Source: Pardosa pseudoannulata
Lineage: Eukaryota > Arthropoda > Arachnida > Araneae > Lycosidae
Direction: 5' to 3'
DNA: 64,000 nt
Assembly: GCA_032207245.1 (NCBI GenBank)
Contig: CM063499.1
Location: forward strand, 83,932,666 to 83,996,665
Shown: positions 12,795 to 25,582 of the stretch, in pieces
Position numbering within the stretch: the first letter of the stretch is position 1
Layout: each line of letters opens with the position of its first letter
Made by a program: the position numbers and the translations under genes
Notes under the pieces: generated by a model
What the model saw: only the letters and a program-made list of their open reading frames with translations
The model's database searches: none
Told to the model about the DNA's origin: nothing

Positions 12795-13270
12795 AGTACC
12801 TTTCCAAATGAAGTAATTACTGAGCAGATATGACTATATAAATGCAATTTAATTATGAACGGCCTAGAGCAGCCCTGCTTTCTTAACAAAAGATTCTTAC
12901 CCTAAATACTTCACTGTGCGCTCTCTTTCCCATATAGTCATTAACCTCAATGATGACAACTATTTAATAACAATTTTACTTCAAAAATTCTAAATTTTTT
13001 TTAATTTTATGGTATGTTGTATTACTATGTGTGATTTTTTGCTTCATAATAAAATTTTATTTAGTATACTTTCGTTTGGGTTTCTGTATTCATTTTATGT
13101 GTCTGATCAAATCGTAAATTGTCCAATTTTTTCACAGCTTTTATGGTCTCAATTATGCATGTAACTAATAAATTTTTCTCTTTCAGTTTCTTTTAACCGT
13201 TAATATTTTTAATTTTTAGGTCCATATCTCAGATACCCCATAAGGCTATCTATTACGACAAGTCAACTAA

Positions 13271-13452
13271 GGTTGGTTGGTTGGTTGGGAGCACTACGGT
13301 CTACTTTTTGCTACACGAGGGCTAATGAGACTGGGACCTACTGTTTAAAGCCGATTCCGAACGGCTACGAACATCCATGCCTCAGTGGGACTCGAACCCA
13401 CGAACTCCGGTTCCGAAGGCCAGTGCCCTAACCATTCGGCCATCGTTCGGCC
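13271..13452 (-). mobile_element. Complete SINE in the right arm
   Basis: Mirror of the element at 2710-2891, 182 bp long. The flanking duplication is intact on one side (ATAAGTCAACTAA, 13453-13465) and has one substitution on the other (ACAAGTCAACTAA, ending at 13270). Confidence 0.9.
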
Positions 13453-13553
13453 ATAAGTCAACTAAGAGCACTACTTTCTAGTCCATTTCTGTTACAATCT
13501 TTTATCCCGCAAGAGGCTTATTACTACACTAAATCCACGTTTAAAAGATAAGT

Positions 13554-13713
13554 TTTGTTTGGTTTTGGAGCGTTATGTTCTAATGTTTTTGTTACACGAG
13601 GGCTAATGAAACCGGAATCTACTGCTTAAAGCCGATTTCCGATCATCCATGCCAGCAGCGGGATTTGAACCCGAGAACTCCGATATCGAACAGCAGCTCT
13701 CCACTGTTCGGCC
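13554..13713 (-). mobile_element. Diverged SINE in the right arm
   Basis: Mirror of 2449-2607, with the same rearranged anticodon region. Confidence 0.85.
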
Positions 13714-14702
13714 TTACTAAATTGGAAGATTAGAAAACAATTAATACAGTACTTTTGTATCATTTGAGTTTATATAATTATTTGGAGCACATTATCGGGG
13801 ATAACTAAGTCAAGAATATATTAATTTACGTATACGGTTATAGGAAAGAAACGTTAAGGATTCGCAATGAACAAACAAATCTTTTTTCATTATATTAGAA
13901 CAACCAAAAAGAAAAAAAAATGGGTTACTGAGTATTATTTATTTTAATTTTTATAAAAATTGAAAAAGGGTCACAATACTTTTACATTTGGTGAACCCAA
14001 ACGTTTCCCGCAAATTAATTTTTATTTGCCACGTTCAACTTATGCTGAAACACGTACAGCTGGGGATCTGTAGCAACCAGTGTTATACATCTACAAAAAG
14101 ATTCGATAGTAGAATGAACAGATTATGTTCCATTGACAAAAAAATTGAATAGAAATAATAAATGTAAAGGATAACAAATCATTTTACATAGTACTTTCTT
14201 TTCATTCAATGCCGATAACGTGTATCCGTAAAACCATTATTTCTATTAAATCTCTTTTAAAAAGACATTTCTTTATTTCAAACACACGACACTAGGTTTA
14301 ACCATCCTTCGGTCGGGGTATACATAACCAACGTTTACTTCAAAAAATACTCTTTATGGGGTACTGTATATTTTAGGATTAGATGTGGAAATGATATTTC
14401 GTGATCTAAAAATAGTTTAATTTTAGGAATTTTAAAATTTGGTGATACGTTCTAAAAACTTTCGAAAACGTTTAACGGAAAATAAACGAAGTGTTCGGAT
14501 TTTTTAGTTCTACGTATTAAAAAAGTCACATGTAGTTGGGCGAAGAATGATCCTGAAATAACACTGGAGGTTCATTTATCCTCGTATCAATTGGTTTATA
14601 ATCAACTTGTTTCCTAAGATTACAATATTAACAGCTGTCCTTCCTCGCAAGAAACAGTCTCTTAAATCACATATATGTATCATTAGGTATGACTTGGAAC
14701 GC

Positions 14703-15000
14703 TGGAATCTATTTTTGTTTTTTTACTTTTTTGCTACTCCAATGAGACTTGGACCTACCGTTTAAAGACGGTTAGTTTGTTTGCCTAAGTTCGTGGGTTC
14801 GAATCCCACTCAGGCATGGATGTTCGTAGCCTTTCGGAATCGGCTATAAGCAGTAGGTTCCGATCTCATTAGCTCTAGTGTTTCAAAAAAGTTGATAGTA
14901 GCTTTGCAAACCATAGAACCATAGAAAGCACTGTTTAAAGACAATACCGAAAGGCTACGAATATCCATGACAGTAACGGGTTTGGTTCGGTTCGCTGGCA
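14703..15000. mobile_element. SINE fragment cluster in the right arm
   Basis: Mirror of the alternating SINE pieces at 1150-1450. A further fragment mirroring 961-1075 lies at about 15090-15200. Confidence 0.7.
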
Positions 15001-16162
15001 TAAAATAACAGAAAAGAAACAAGCATTTAACTCGATTCTCAAATTAATAGTAACAGTAATAGAAATTGTAAGCGCTACCATAAAAGTTTATATATAGAAA
15101 TTATATTGCAAACTCTAAGAACCAGGACCTACGGTCGTCTTAACGGTTACGCAAATCCATGTCAGCAGTGGGATTTGAACCTACGCATTATGGCATTAAA
15201 CATATATATTTAGAATTTTAGCTTTAATTATTCAAAATTTTTTTGTAAAGCATTAAGGAAAGCATATATATAATACAGAAGGAAAAAATTTTAACTTTTT
15301 CAATTCCTTTCCAAATTTTGATTTTTCTTCGATTATTCTTGTTTTAAAAGTTATAATTTAATGTTATGTATAGGTTATTTCTTTTTAATGTTTATTTTAA
15401 TAATAAATTCCTTGTGTAGATATTTCACATTTTCAAAACTTTAAAATTATTCATTCTTTTGTTGTTGTAAAACTATATTTCTGTCCTACAATATTATATT
15501 TTCACTCAAACTCAGAAAGTTTATGATAGTTTAGAATTCAGTACAAATGTGGACAGAGATCAAAACGATGTACATCCTATGTAATACAGACCATTTTTAC
15601 CTAGAATTAGTTTTAAGTTTTTTACTTACCCTTAAAAATAGCAGCTGAATATAAAAATATAAGAAAAATGAATAAGAAAAGTAAAAAAAAAAATTTAGCA
15701 TTTAATATTACTCCTACAAGAAACTTAGAAACAGTCTGATTTATTCTATAACTGTCACTTTATATTCTTAAAATTTTTATAACTTCACAGAATAAAGGAA
15801 AATATACATAAGAAAATATATATTCAAATCCAATATATTATATATTATTATTCCTTGTAGATTATTTTGTAATTAGAGTTTTTCTTAACAAAGAAATTTT
15901 TATAGTATAAAAATCTTTTTTTTTTTCTTTTTTTTTTTTTTTTTTAAATTATTTCAATGAAGCATTACCACAGTAAATAACTTCTTTTACATTTCAATTA
16001 TAACATCATGATGTATTACAATGTTCTAACATAACAGAGTAAAACACATTTGAACGCATCCAGAATGAATTTGAAAATGTTATGTGTATAGATTTTATAT
16101 ATTTACTTTGTGAGCTATGTATATGTGACGCATTACAATTTCTAAAATCCTCATTATTTTTT

Positions 16163-16795
16163 AAAGCAAAATTTGTATATTTAACAAAATAGCTTATGAA
16201 GGAAAAGACGAAACATTAAAGTAGAATCATATAATTCTGTTATCGTGCATCATTAAGAAAAGTACATGATGTGAAATTATAATTATAAAAGTAAATGTTT
16301 AAAAGAAAACATAAAATATATTAAAACACAACTATAAAACATTAATTTCTTTGTGAATCATAATCAGTTATATAAGGCAGAGTTGATTATAAAATTATAA
16401 GTTGTTTTATAGAGTTAACTGTTTTTTTTTTATCTTGTTAAAACAACTATATTTAAAATAATTCTAATTTCTTTTACATTTATTTATTTTTATTTATTTA
16501 TTTATTTTTTAGAAAATATTTTTCGAATGTACGGAAACAGTATTATTTATTGTAGAGAAGTTTTCATAATTTCAGTACCCAATAAAAATTAATTGTTGAA
16601 AGTTGTTAAAATATGAAGACACATGGTTCTTACTGAATACATATAAAAATTTTAAAGCTACATTATTGCAGATTAGATAAAAAATATTTTCTAATGCATT
16701 TTTGCCATCTAACCTAAAAACTGCTTTGAAAAACAGATGAGTCAAAGCAGTTTTTTACTGATCGCCATGAAATAGCCCAGAGCTTCACAAAAAGA
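16163..16795. other. Flank continuing the old paralogous block
   Basis: AT-rich sequence beyond the visible arm. Its part at about 16480-16795 matches 6780-7115. No gene is seen. Confidence 0.55.
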
Positions 16796-19345
16796 CGCTG
16801 TTTGGGTAAAACCGGAGATGGCGTCACTAAAGATAAGAAGACTAGCTCGTTAAGCACCGCCTCAGTGGCGCTCTGCCATTATTCTCCCTATTCTGAAGCC
16901 TAAGAAACCCAGTACATTGATTAGCTCTTACATGCGGATTGCCCTTACTTCAGTTTGGTGCAAAATCTTCGAACGCATTATACTCCACCGTCTCACTCTC
17001 TGGGCTACTAACAACTATGTTTTTCCTCCTGGTCTCGTGGGCTTTCTTCCTAATAGGGATTGTCAAACTGTTTTGGCCAAGCTGTATCTTGACATCATGG
17101 ACGCTCGTCTGAATAAGAAATACGTCCTTCTTGCAAACTTAGACATCGAGAAAGCTTACGATTCCATTTGGATTGATGGACTGATCTACAAATTAGCCTC
17201 TATTGGAATTGGAGGGAATACACTATTATGGATTACAAATTGGTTATATGATAGGGAGATCAAAGTGAATTGGCGTAGTCATATCTCTCCCCCACACAAC
17301 GTCAAAACTGGCATCCCCAGGGCAGCGTGCTATCACCGTTCCTTTTCCCTGTTTACATGCAGGATATCTTCGATACGACCCCGGCCCGGGTAACTATTTT
17401 AACGTTCGCTGACGACATACTTGTGTATGCTATTGGTGATAACCCCAATACAACGTGCAAGGACCTACAAACCGCTCTTGATAACATCGTAATGTGGTGT
17501 GACTATTGGAGGTTTTGCATCTCACCTATGAAGAGCGCTGCCATTAATTTTTCTAGGGGCAGATTTCCTTGTCCTGAGTGTCGTATTGCCGGGTACCCTA
17601 TCCCGTGGAGTAAGTGCATCAAGGTGTTGGGCTGCTTTCTGACTTTTAATATGCCTCTGGCGTCTCAGATACATCATCTGCGGGAAAAAACCCACCGTCG
17701 ATTAAATATGCTAAAAGGGTTGGTTTACAAAACTCGTGGAGCTACAAGTCGGACCCTTCTCCCTGTTGTTAATGCTGTTATACGTAGCGTTTTCGACTAC
17801 TGTAGCTTCATGTATACCCAGACTTCGAAGAAAAATGTAAACAATATGGAAACCCTCTATTCTACTGGTCTCCGTCTTGCCACTGGTCTTCCTCGATGGA
17901 CGCCGGTACCTGTGCTACGGGCCGAAGTCTACCAAACTTAGCATAATGTGTCTTATTCGCCATCTCACTAAATGCTTTTTCATCAAACAACTGGCGCTAA
18001 GTACAAAACCTCTGTTATATGAGAACCTCCATAAGAGTACCTTAGGTAATGTACCCAATAACCCAAAAGTTCTGCAAGACATGAACAAGACTCTGGAAGA
18101 GTATCACCTGAGGTCAACCCACTTTTTGGACCCAGGCAGAAACCTTTGTTGTTTTCAAGTGGAGATAATTACCGAGGGCTTTGCTTTTCAAAATAAAAAT
18201 TTATCAAACGAAACTGTCGTGGCCTTATGGAAGGAGTTCATCAATTATTTTCAACCTAAGTCCACTCTAATTGCTACTGACGCCTCCAAGGATGAGGATA
18301 AAGTGGCCATCGCGGCCTACAATTATTCATTTAACTCTGGAAGAGTCATGCTGACCCACCAGATAAACTCTATCTTCACCGCAGAGGCCCTTGTCATCAT
18401 TCTGGCTCTCGACACTTTCTGCCAGCAGAATGGCCATTTTTTAATTATATCTGATAGTCGTTCCGTCCTCTTGGCTCTTCAATCTGCCCACCCAAAATCT
18501 TCTGCGGTCATCCTTTTGCTACAAAGTAAAATCAGTCAAGTAATTGGAAAAATCAAATCTATTAGACTGGTCTGGACCCCTGGGCATAGAGGAATTCATC
18601 CAAACGAGAAAGCTGATGAGTTATGCAAACATGGCCCTTATAGTACTCAACACCTTAATGTGGTAAGGCCAGAAGACTCTATCAGGAGGATTAAAAATGA
18701 TATGTACACAGCGAGTGAGCATGAATGGGACAGAAGCATCTACCGCCAGAGTTATGGTGTTATTGATCTTCTTAATTAAATGCACCGTAAATGGATTTTC
18801 CACCGTCAGATTGATGTCTTGGTGGCGTACTAAAACAATTCAATGCAAATACATATGGTACAAGCTGAATATGGCTCGTTCCCCCTTGTGCAATCATTGC
18901 ACGGAAAACGACACTCCAGATCATATCTTACTTTACTGTGTCAAGTTCCAGACACAGCGTCGTATCTTATTTAACTCACTCAACATATGTGTTAATCCTT
19001 CGTATGACCGTGTGATCAATTCAGACACAAGCTCGTGGCGTGGGCTGGTTGCCGTAGTATGTTTTACGTTTCGCTCCCTTGGGTGGGGGTTGTTTGTTTT
19101 GCGTTTCACTTTTGTCCCCGTTTTGGTATGTTTCCCTGACGGGTCTTTCCTTCTTTCGTGTTATCTTCGTTGAATATTTCCCGTGTGGGATTTGTTGCCG
19201 TTTGGCTTTAATATCTGTTATCTGCGCTTATTTTCTCACGCTAGTGTATAGCGTTTTTCGTTTCGTGCTTCTTCCTCTATGGTTATATCTGTAGAGATAA
19301 ATCCGGCCACGTGGCTGTAGCATATATCTCACAAATATCTCTAAT
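16796..19345 (+). mobile_element. 5'-truncated I-type non-LTR retrotransposon
   Basis: This carries the 3' half of ORF2 and a 3' UTR ending in a (TAA)n run (about 19341-19359). Reverse transcriptase, RNase H and a C-terminal CCHC knuckle occur in that order. An RNase H domain plus a TAA tail points to the I clade; jockey-clade elements lack RNase H. The first recognisable piece is a G-D-G-V block near 16825, followed by a deletion to the PQWRSAIILP block at 16863. The endonuclease and ORF1 are absent. Confidence 0.85.
16852..19010 (+). pseudogene. ORF2 remnant: RT + RNase H + CCHC, frameshifted
   Basis: RT blocks: 16863-17320 contains LKPKKP and the first catalytic Asp in NLDIEKAYDSIW. A one-base loss near 17316 (in the GIPQG block) moves the frame to 17327-17941, which contains the FADDILVY catalytic box. 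A second shift near 17935 leads to 17877-18779 with the RNase H domain. There TDASKD, EAL, SDSRS and the GHRGIHPNEKADEL block supply the expected acidic residues and histidine. A third shift near 18790 restores the C-terminal knuckle (LCNHC...DHILLYC) at about 18880-18940. All catalytic residues are still readable, so the copy is young, but at least three frameshifts make it inactive as it stands. Confidence 0.88.
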
Positions 19346-19565
19346 AATAATAATAATAATCGTCTTGTAACTATCTGTGTTTAAATATCAATTATCATCA
19401 CTTGTGAGGTAAGTTAACATATTATATAAGAATGATCAATGTTTTCCCTAATTTTTGCATTCCATTGATGTTTTTGATGTGTCTAATTAAATTCAGACTT
19501 TCGAAATCATATTTAAATTAAAACCAATTATAACTTCAAACTATATTTAAAATTTTTGTATTCCA

Positions 19566-19738
19566 GAGGTAATCTATAAGTTTTCAAAATGTGCTTATGC
19601 TCGTTTTGTGACAAATCTTTAAAATCTAATAAGATTTTATATGAACACATTCGTCAAGTTCATAACAAACCATGTAATGCCCATTTTTGTTTTTGCATAG
19701 TTTGGAGTTTACCAAATTTTCAAAATGGAATTAGCTGA
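19566..19738 (+). CDS. Orphan single C2H2 zinc-finger exon or fragment
   Basis: An ATG at 19589 opens a 49-residue frame ending at 19738. Its N-terminal half is a full C2H2 finger: C-x2-C (CSFC, residues 4-7), twelve residues, then H20-x4-H25 in HIRQVH, followed by a linker-like NKPCN. A polypyrimidine-AG acceptor (TTCCAG) ends at 19565, and a GTAATG that could be a donor lies at 19674. The spacing is exact, so chance is unlikely. It may be an exon of a zinc-finger gene whose other exons are lost or distant, or a pseudo-exon. The duplication copy A begins immediately after it, at 19675. The upstream start is unknown. Confidence 0.5.
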
Positions 19739-20125
19739 AGCTGAACTATTCTTTATTGGAACAGAACTAAAACTCTGAAACATTTTTTATAACATGAAAT
19801 TCATATAATTATAATTTTACACATGTAATAATTATTGAAAATAAGAAGTATTATTAACTGTCATAACTTTTTATCTCAATGCTGACAATTTTACTTATTT
19901 CGATATTTTATTTTAATTTGTCAAGCTATGATAAATATCAAAATTTAAAAGGATCTTTTTGGACTAATACATAAACTTGTGGTGTCAGATGCATACTGAA
20001 CCCCTTCCCCCCTACCCGTAGATATGCCGCTGTTCTTATTTATTGCAGAGAGAATGGTTATTGATAAACAATAAGGATAGAGCCCGGTTTTTAGTACACT
20101 ATAATTTCCAGTGCAATACAAATGG

Positions 20126-20897
20126 GGGCTATTTCCCAGTTCGGGGGGCCCCCGGAACCCAGTTTGGTGGAGACGCCAAGCGTGGGAGATATCGCCAAAT
20201 TCTAGAACCCTATTTTCTGGCAAACCTTGCTCTTCTTTTCGGACTCTTCCATTACCCCCTAAAAAAGGTGGAGGTGATAATCGGTGACTTTATTTTAGGG
20301 TATTGGAGGAAATGACACGTGATTTGAATATCTGATCCTTATTGGTTCTTGTAACTAACAATACTCCAAGACTGCTGAATTTGGATTTTCTAGCGTCCAT
20401 TTCAAGTCTTTGTCCATTTCGGCTGTGCTCTGGAGGTTTGTCCATTTTGCCTGAGCTCTTGTGGTATTTTTTTTCGTTTTTTAAATTTAATACTGGAGCT
20501 CACACTAATACATTTAAAGGCTTGTGGAGCTCAATTCAGAGATCCCTCCGCACAGTTCGAAAGTGTGAAAATCTAAATATTTTATAAGCATAATTGCCTA
20601 AATATAACCAACTAATACTTATATTTTGCTTAATTTGGACTTATTGCAAAAATTCCGCACTGTTTAGTTTAACAACCAACACAAAAGTGCCATTAAATAC
20701 ATTAAAAATTGAAATTTAAATTTGTATTCATCTTAACAACATTTGAGACCCTTTTTTTTGTCCAAAATACGTTTTGAAATTGGGTATAAACTTAATACAC
20801 AAATTGTAAACATCACTTGGCGACAATTTGGCGATCACTTGTACAGAAATAGCACCAAAAACATGACGGTGGGGCCCCCAGAATTGGGAATTTACCC
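20126..20897 (+). mobile_element. Short DNA element with G-rich terminal inverted repeats
   Basis: Absent from copy B at about 42996-43003, where 'gcgatacaaaagggataaa' is continuous. The ends are imperfect inverted repeats: GGGCTATTTCCCAGTTC at the left, and GAATTGGGAATTTACCC at the right, which reads GGGTAAATTCCCAATTC in reverse. A G/C block (GGGGGGCCCCC and GGGGCCCCC) follows each. The body includes ATCACTTGGCGACAATTTGG. A second copy in opposite orientation is at 56836-57464. No transposase is encoded, the target duplication is not clear, and the superfamily is unassigned. Confidence 0.75.
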
Positions 20898-22026
20898 AAA
20901 GGGGATAAAAAAATTAATCACTTTTCTCTCTTTGTTAGTTTTGGCTAGTGACAATAGATGTAGATGTGTATGGAAGTTCAGATTTAATGTAAGTTTCCGC
21001 AAGATTTGTATTATAGATAAGTTCTGTCAAGTTTATTATTTGAGAAAGAAAGATGTATTTACAAATACCTCAAACAAAAGAAAATAATAATAAAAAAAAT
21101 TTTCTTCCTTAGGCATATTAAATTTTTTATTAAGAAGAGTGTATTTTTGCCTTTTCTGAACATGTGACATTTTGGGAAAGCATTATTCCTCATGAAAATG
21201 AAAAAGAGACATGAGTCATTGATTCAGATATCTGGCTGTAAGAGATATTGATAAACACATGCCGTTAAAATTTTAGCATTTGGATTGCTTTGCGCAAAAA
21301 TTAATTCTTCATCAGGTAATAAAATTCTGGACTATTTACTCTTTTCTGAATAAATTTGTTAAAAAAAGTTGAGTAATTAAAATTATTCATTAAGTCATAA
21401 TTATTTATTCTTTGCATTCTTATGCTTCCTGTCAACCATTTTTTTATTAGTTTCATTAATATTTCTTCAAATTAATTAATGCATATATAAATAACTTTTA
21501 ATTTTATAACTTTGTTGATTAAAAATGTTCATATATTATATTAATTTCTTTTAGTATTTTGTATTGGATATCAAGGTTCAGAAAAGAAATATTATAACTA
21601 TTTAATACATGTCATTTTATGTCAGTGTTTTGGAAAAAAATTACCAGTTATTTAATTTGTAGATAAATTTATAATTTTTATGACCAACTGAAAAGTGTTG
21701 CAAACACTGCCTTAGACTATGGCAGGGATGCACAGACCGCGGGCCGCATGTGGCCCGCCAGTGAAATACTGGTGGCCCGCCGACAGCAAAATAATACTCT
21801 CGTATATTCGAAAAATATTGAATTCTATTCCAGAATAAAACCAAAAAATATGTTCCAAAAGTAAAGACGTCCATAAAACTTATGAAAACCATTCAAATAC
21901 CTCGCCAGTTCATAAATGAAACGACGCTGCCGAATTAGTCCGAATAGTCCCAAAGGCCCGATTGCTCGCGTAGATACACGAAGCTTCCAGAGTCGGTTTC
22001 GAGATTTTTCGACTCTCTACGCGCGG

Positions 22027-22354
22027 TATAAAAGACACGCTAACCGCAGCGACCGACAGTTCGGTATTAATTTGAGTGAAGTGTCAACAGAAAGAAGCAG
22101 TTTAATAGTGTTTTTGGATGGCAATAGTTCTAGTGTAGATTTTAATGCGACTAGCCGGTGTCATATATTTTGATCCAAATTCAACGTAGATTTCCTGTCG
22201 CAGTGTTAACCCGTCAAGTGCCGTGTATAATTGTGTTGGGAAATCGTAAGTAAAACTCTGTTATTAATAAATGTTTCCCTACCTATGTAATCAATTATTT
22301 TTGGTAATTTAAAAAAGGATGGGTAATTTAAGTAGGTACTGTAATTGTTTTTAG
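22027..22354 (+). promoter_or_regulatory. Probable hAT promoter and 5' UTR intron
   Basis: A TATAAAAG box at 22027-22034 lies in GC-richer sequence upstream of the transposase start at 22391. A canonical donor GTAAGT at 22246 and a T-rich acceptor ending TTTTTAG at 22354 define a likely 109-bp intron in the leader. These are inferred from motif and position only. Confidence 0.45.
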
Positions 22355-22390
22355 GCGCAGTGTTAACCCTAGACAGGATTAGAACGCAAC

Positions 22391-24159
22391 ATGGACAAGC
22401 CAGGACCTAGTAAAAAACGTAAGGCTAAAGATGAAAATCTGCAGTTTCAAGAAATATGGACTGAGAAATACTTTTTTGTATGGTCGCATAACAAAGTCGT
22501 TTGTTTAATTTGCAAGAATTCTGTTGCGATTGCAAAGGAATATAATGTAAAAAGGCATTATGGAAACGCAGCATTCTACTTTTACCAAATTTACAGGCGA
22601 ATTAAGAAAGCAAAAAATGTTGTCTTTAAAACGGGAGCTTATTGGTCAGCAAACTGTGTTTACAAAACTCATTCAAGATTCAGAAACAGCTACAGAAGTT
22701 AGTTATGAAATTTCTCGAATGATAGCAAAGCGAAGTCACCCCTTCAATGATGGGGATTTTGCATTGAAATTGTCGCTAAGAAAATGTGTCCAGAAGCAGC
22801 AAAAAAGTTTGAGAAAATTCAACTGAATCGTATGACAATCCAAAGACGTCTTTGTCAGGTAATATTGCGGAACAATTAACTGAAAAAACTAAGATTATTG
22901 AATTTTTTCCATTGGCACTCCACGAATGATATTAGTTTCACAGCTCAATTACTCATATTCATACGAGGTGTTACTCAAGATTTTGAAGTCGTAGAAGAGT
23001 TATTAGGAATGTGTTCATTAAAAGGTCAAACCAAAGGAGTTGATATACTCAATGCACTTTTGGATGAGTGTTCAAAAACTGGTTTGGACTTATCAAAATT
23101 ATCGGGAGTTGCGACTGACGGTGCTCCTTCTATGATTGGTGTCAATTCCGGGCTAGTTACTTTGCTAAAAAAGTATCTGCAAGAAAAAACATAAACGCTG
23201 AAGATCTCATGCAGTTTTACTGCATTATACACCAAGACGCCCTCTGTTCTAAAAAAATTGAATTTCTAAATGTCATGAAAGTGGTAGTTTCGACTGTAAA
23301 TTTCATAAAATCACGAGGACTCAATCACAGGCAATTCTAACAATTCCTTGATGACATCGAAAGTGAATATGGAGATTTGCTGTTTTATACAGAAGTAAGG
23401 TGGCTAAGTCGTGGATTGACACTGGAACGATTTCTAAATTTAATAGAAGAAATTGGAATATTTCTGGAGGAAAAGCAAAGGGATGTCCCGAAACTTAAAA
23501 ATTCTGGTTGGTTGTGTGATTTGGCTTTTTTAGTTGACATTACAAATCATTTGAATGTCTTGAACACACGGATTCAAATCTAAAATTAACTGATATCCCA
23601 GCTCTACGCTCATGTATCATCATTTCAATGCAAGCTGACACTTTTCAGATCGCAACTGAATTCTGGAAATTACAATCATTTTCCTAATTATAAGAAAATG
23701 GCCGAAAAATTCAACAAAATTACGATTAATTTCAGTTATGTAGAAAAGCTAGATATTTTGATTCAATCTTTTCAAGACAGATTTTCGGACTTTAAAAAAG
23801 TGAAACCTCTGTTGGACATATTCAGCAATCCTTTCACGTTTTCAGTTGAAAATGCACCAGAGTCAATGCAGTTAGAAATTATCGATATCCAAAACGACCA
23901 AGATTTACGCAACATATTCAACGAAGGAGACTTGTTGAACTTTTACCACTGCATTGATAAAAATATGTACAAAGAGTTGCACATAAACGCTCTGAAATGT
24001 GCCAGCTTATTTGGTTCTACCTATATATGTGAACAAACTTTTTCAATTCTAAATAATAATAAAACAAAAAATCGAAACCGCCTTGCAAATGAAAGTTTGG
24101 AAGTAGTTTTACGTGTTGCTATAAGTAAATTTGAGCCAAATATAAAAAAAAGATTGTAA
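22391..24159 (+). pseudogene. hAT transposase (BED finger type), frameshifted
   Basis: The start is MDKPGPSKKRK, a basic N-terminus. A BED-type zinc finger follows, with CLIC at about residues 36-39 and the downstream His pair split by a frameshift near 22561 (KRHY continues as ETQHS in the next frame). Next comes the catalytic region in pieces: LSGVATDGAPSMIGVNSGLV (23092-23151), and LLFYTEVRWLSRG (23377-23418), the R-W block typical of hAT. The C-terminal dimerisation region is CASLFGSTYICEQTFS at about 24000-24047, ending at 24159. Further breaks lie near 22765, 22865, 23194, 23340 and 23580. The closest named group is the SCAND3/ZBED5/GTF2IRD2-like hAT family, by motif recognition. Confidence 0.88.
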
Positions 24160-25079
24160 GCACTATGCTGTGCCATGCTTCAAATTAATAAATTTTAATA
24201 CATTATATCAATTTTAATACATTATATCAATTCTTTACTGTCTTTAATTACCTATACTTCTGGCGGCCCGCCATCAGTTCATGATTTGCCCGAGTGGCCC
24301 CTAGTCTTAATAAGTCTGTGCATCCCTGGACTATGGTATAGTAGGAATACTTAGTTCTTAAAATTGCTGTAAGAGTATCTCATCTAAATTTGCAGTGCGT
24401 ACCTTATCAAAATGTATCAGGAGCTACATTTTCTTTGTGTTATTAATTTTTCTCTAATCTTACAAACTTATAGAAAATTATACTGGTTGTTATGTACAAA
24501 ATGCAAAAGATAAGTTCTTTTTTTTTCTGGATAAAGTAGGTTGAATTCTACCCAGTTTTTGAGTCACAATGCTTACCGCTATGTCTCATTGCTATTATCA
24601 TAGCTGCCACATGTAGAGGAATTCAAAAATTGTATAATCGTAAATTTCACAATAAAGGATGTAAAAAATATAACCTTACTTTAAAAACACATGTAATAGA
24701 TTGCATATAGCACTTTTTTCTTTATTATTTATTTCAAAATAACTTACAAACTAACTAAAAAAATATCTTCTGAATGCTTTAATAACAAAATACTGCTAAT
24801 AAATATTTAGAAATAATTTAAGACATTTTACTGAAAAGAAAAAACTTCAAATGCAACTGTTTCAAAGCCAACTCTTAGTAAATAATCGCCATTCAAAACT
24901 AGTTTTTTGATAAAAAATTTTTACAATATATAAAAAAAATTTATTTTAAGATTACAAGATTTCCTTTAATTTAGACAAAAATTTCTTCTGCATAATTTAA
25001 AATTGATTTTTAAATTTTAAAAAGTGATTAACATTTTAAATTTATTTTAATCATACAATTCTTTATAAATCCTGTCCTC

Positions 25080-25247
25080 TTATATAACAAAAAACCTAGA
25101 TAGTTTTCAAATCCCCCCCCCAAAAAAATCTAAAACCCATTAAAGTATAGTAAAAATCCTGATAAAACCCCTTAAAAAGCCCAAAAATCCTGAAAAAACC
25201 CACTGGGCTAGTTTTTTTTCTGAAAAAACCCGGGTTTTTGCCAACCC
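25080..25247 (-). repeat. hAT-like terminal repeat fragment, shared by both copies
   Basis: Read on minus, it begins CAGGGTTGGCAAAAACCCGG and continues with alternating AAACCC/GGGTTTTT blocks. Copy B carries the same piece at about 44590-44746, so it predates the duplication. A diverged relative lies at about 48490-48550. No second terminus or transposase was found. Confidence 0.5.
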
Positions 25248-25582
25248 TGGTTACAGGCCTCTTTTAGAGTTTGTGCTTGTTAAGAAATCATCCTTATATT
25301 TTTGCAGTTAATTTGTAGGATAAGTTTCATTATCTTCCTACAAGAGAAACTTCTTTCTGAAAGTGTCACCAGTGGCTCGATTCTCCCCACTTCGTTACCC
25401 TAACGAACTTCGCCGAGAACCAGTCACGTGGTAGTTGTGACGTCATTTACCGAAAAGACTGAAAAAGAGCGATTCTCCCCTCCGCAACGAAAGATTTCTG
25501 TTCGTTACGGGTAGCTATTCGTTCGTCTACTGAACGAACACTTTACTCCTGTCGTTCACCGTAGTCGGTTATCGTTATCAAA

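Larger units (their letters stand above)
21723..24328 (+). mobile_element. hAT DNA transposon with TIRs and 8-bp TSD
   Basis: A 2,606-bp element with perfect 15-bp terminal inverted repeats CAGGGATGCACAGAC (21723-21737 and 24314-24328), extended by imperfect GGCCCGCC-rich subterminal sequence. The 8-bp target duplication GACTATGG (21715-21722 and 24329-24336) is diagnostic of hAT. The undisturbed target is at 43872-43879 in copy B. Inside is one transposase gene of the ZBED/GTF2IRD2-like type, frameshifted. The copy can no longer make a full transposase, though its ends look competent. Confidence 0.96.

Noticed and set aside
16917..18779. Several separate genes in the I-type remnant
   Set aside because: The frames overlap at frameshift points and carry consecutive parts of one ORF2.
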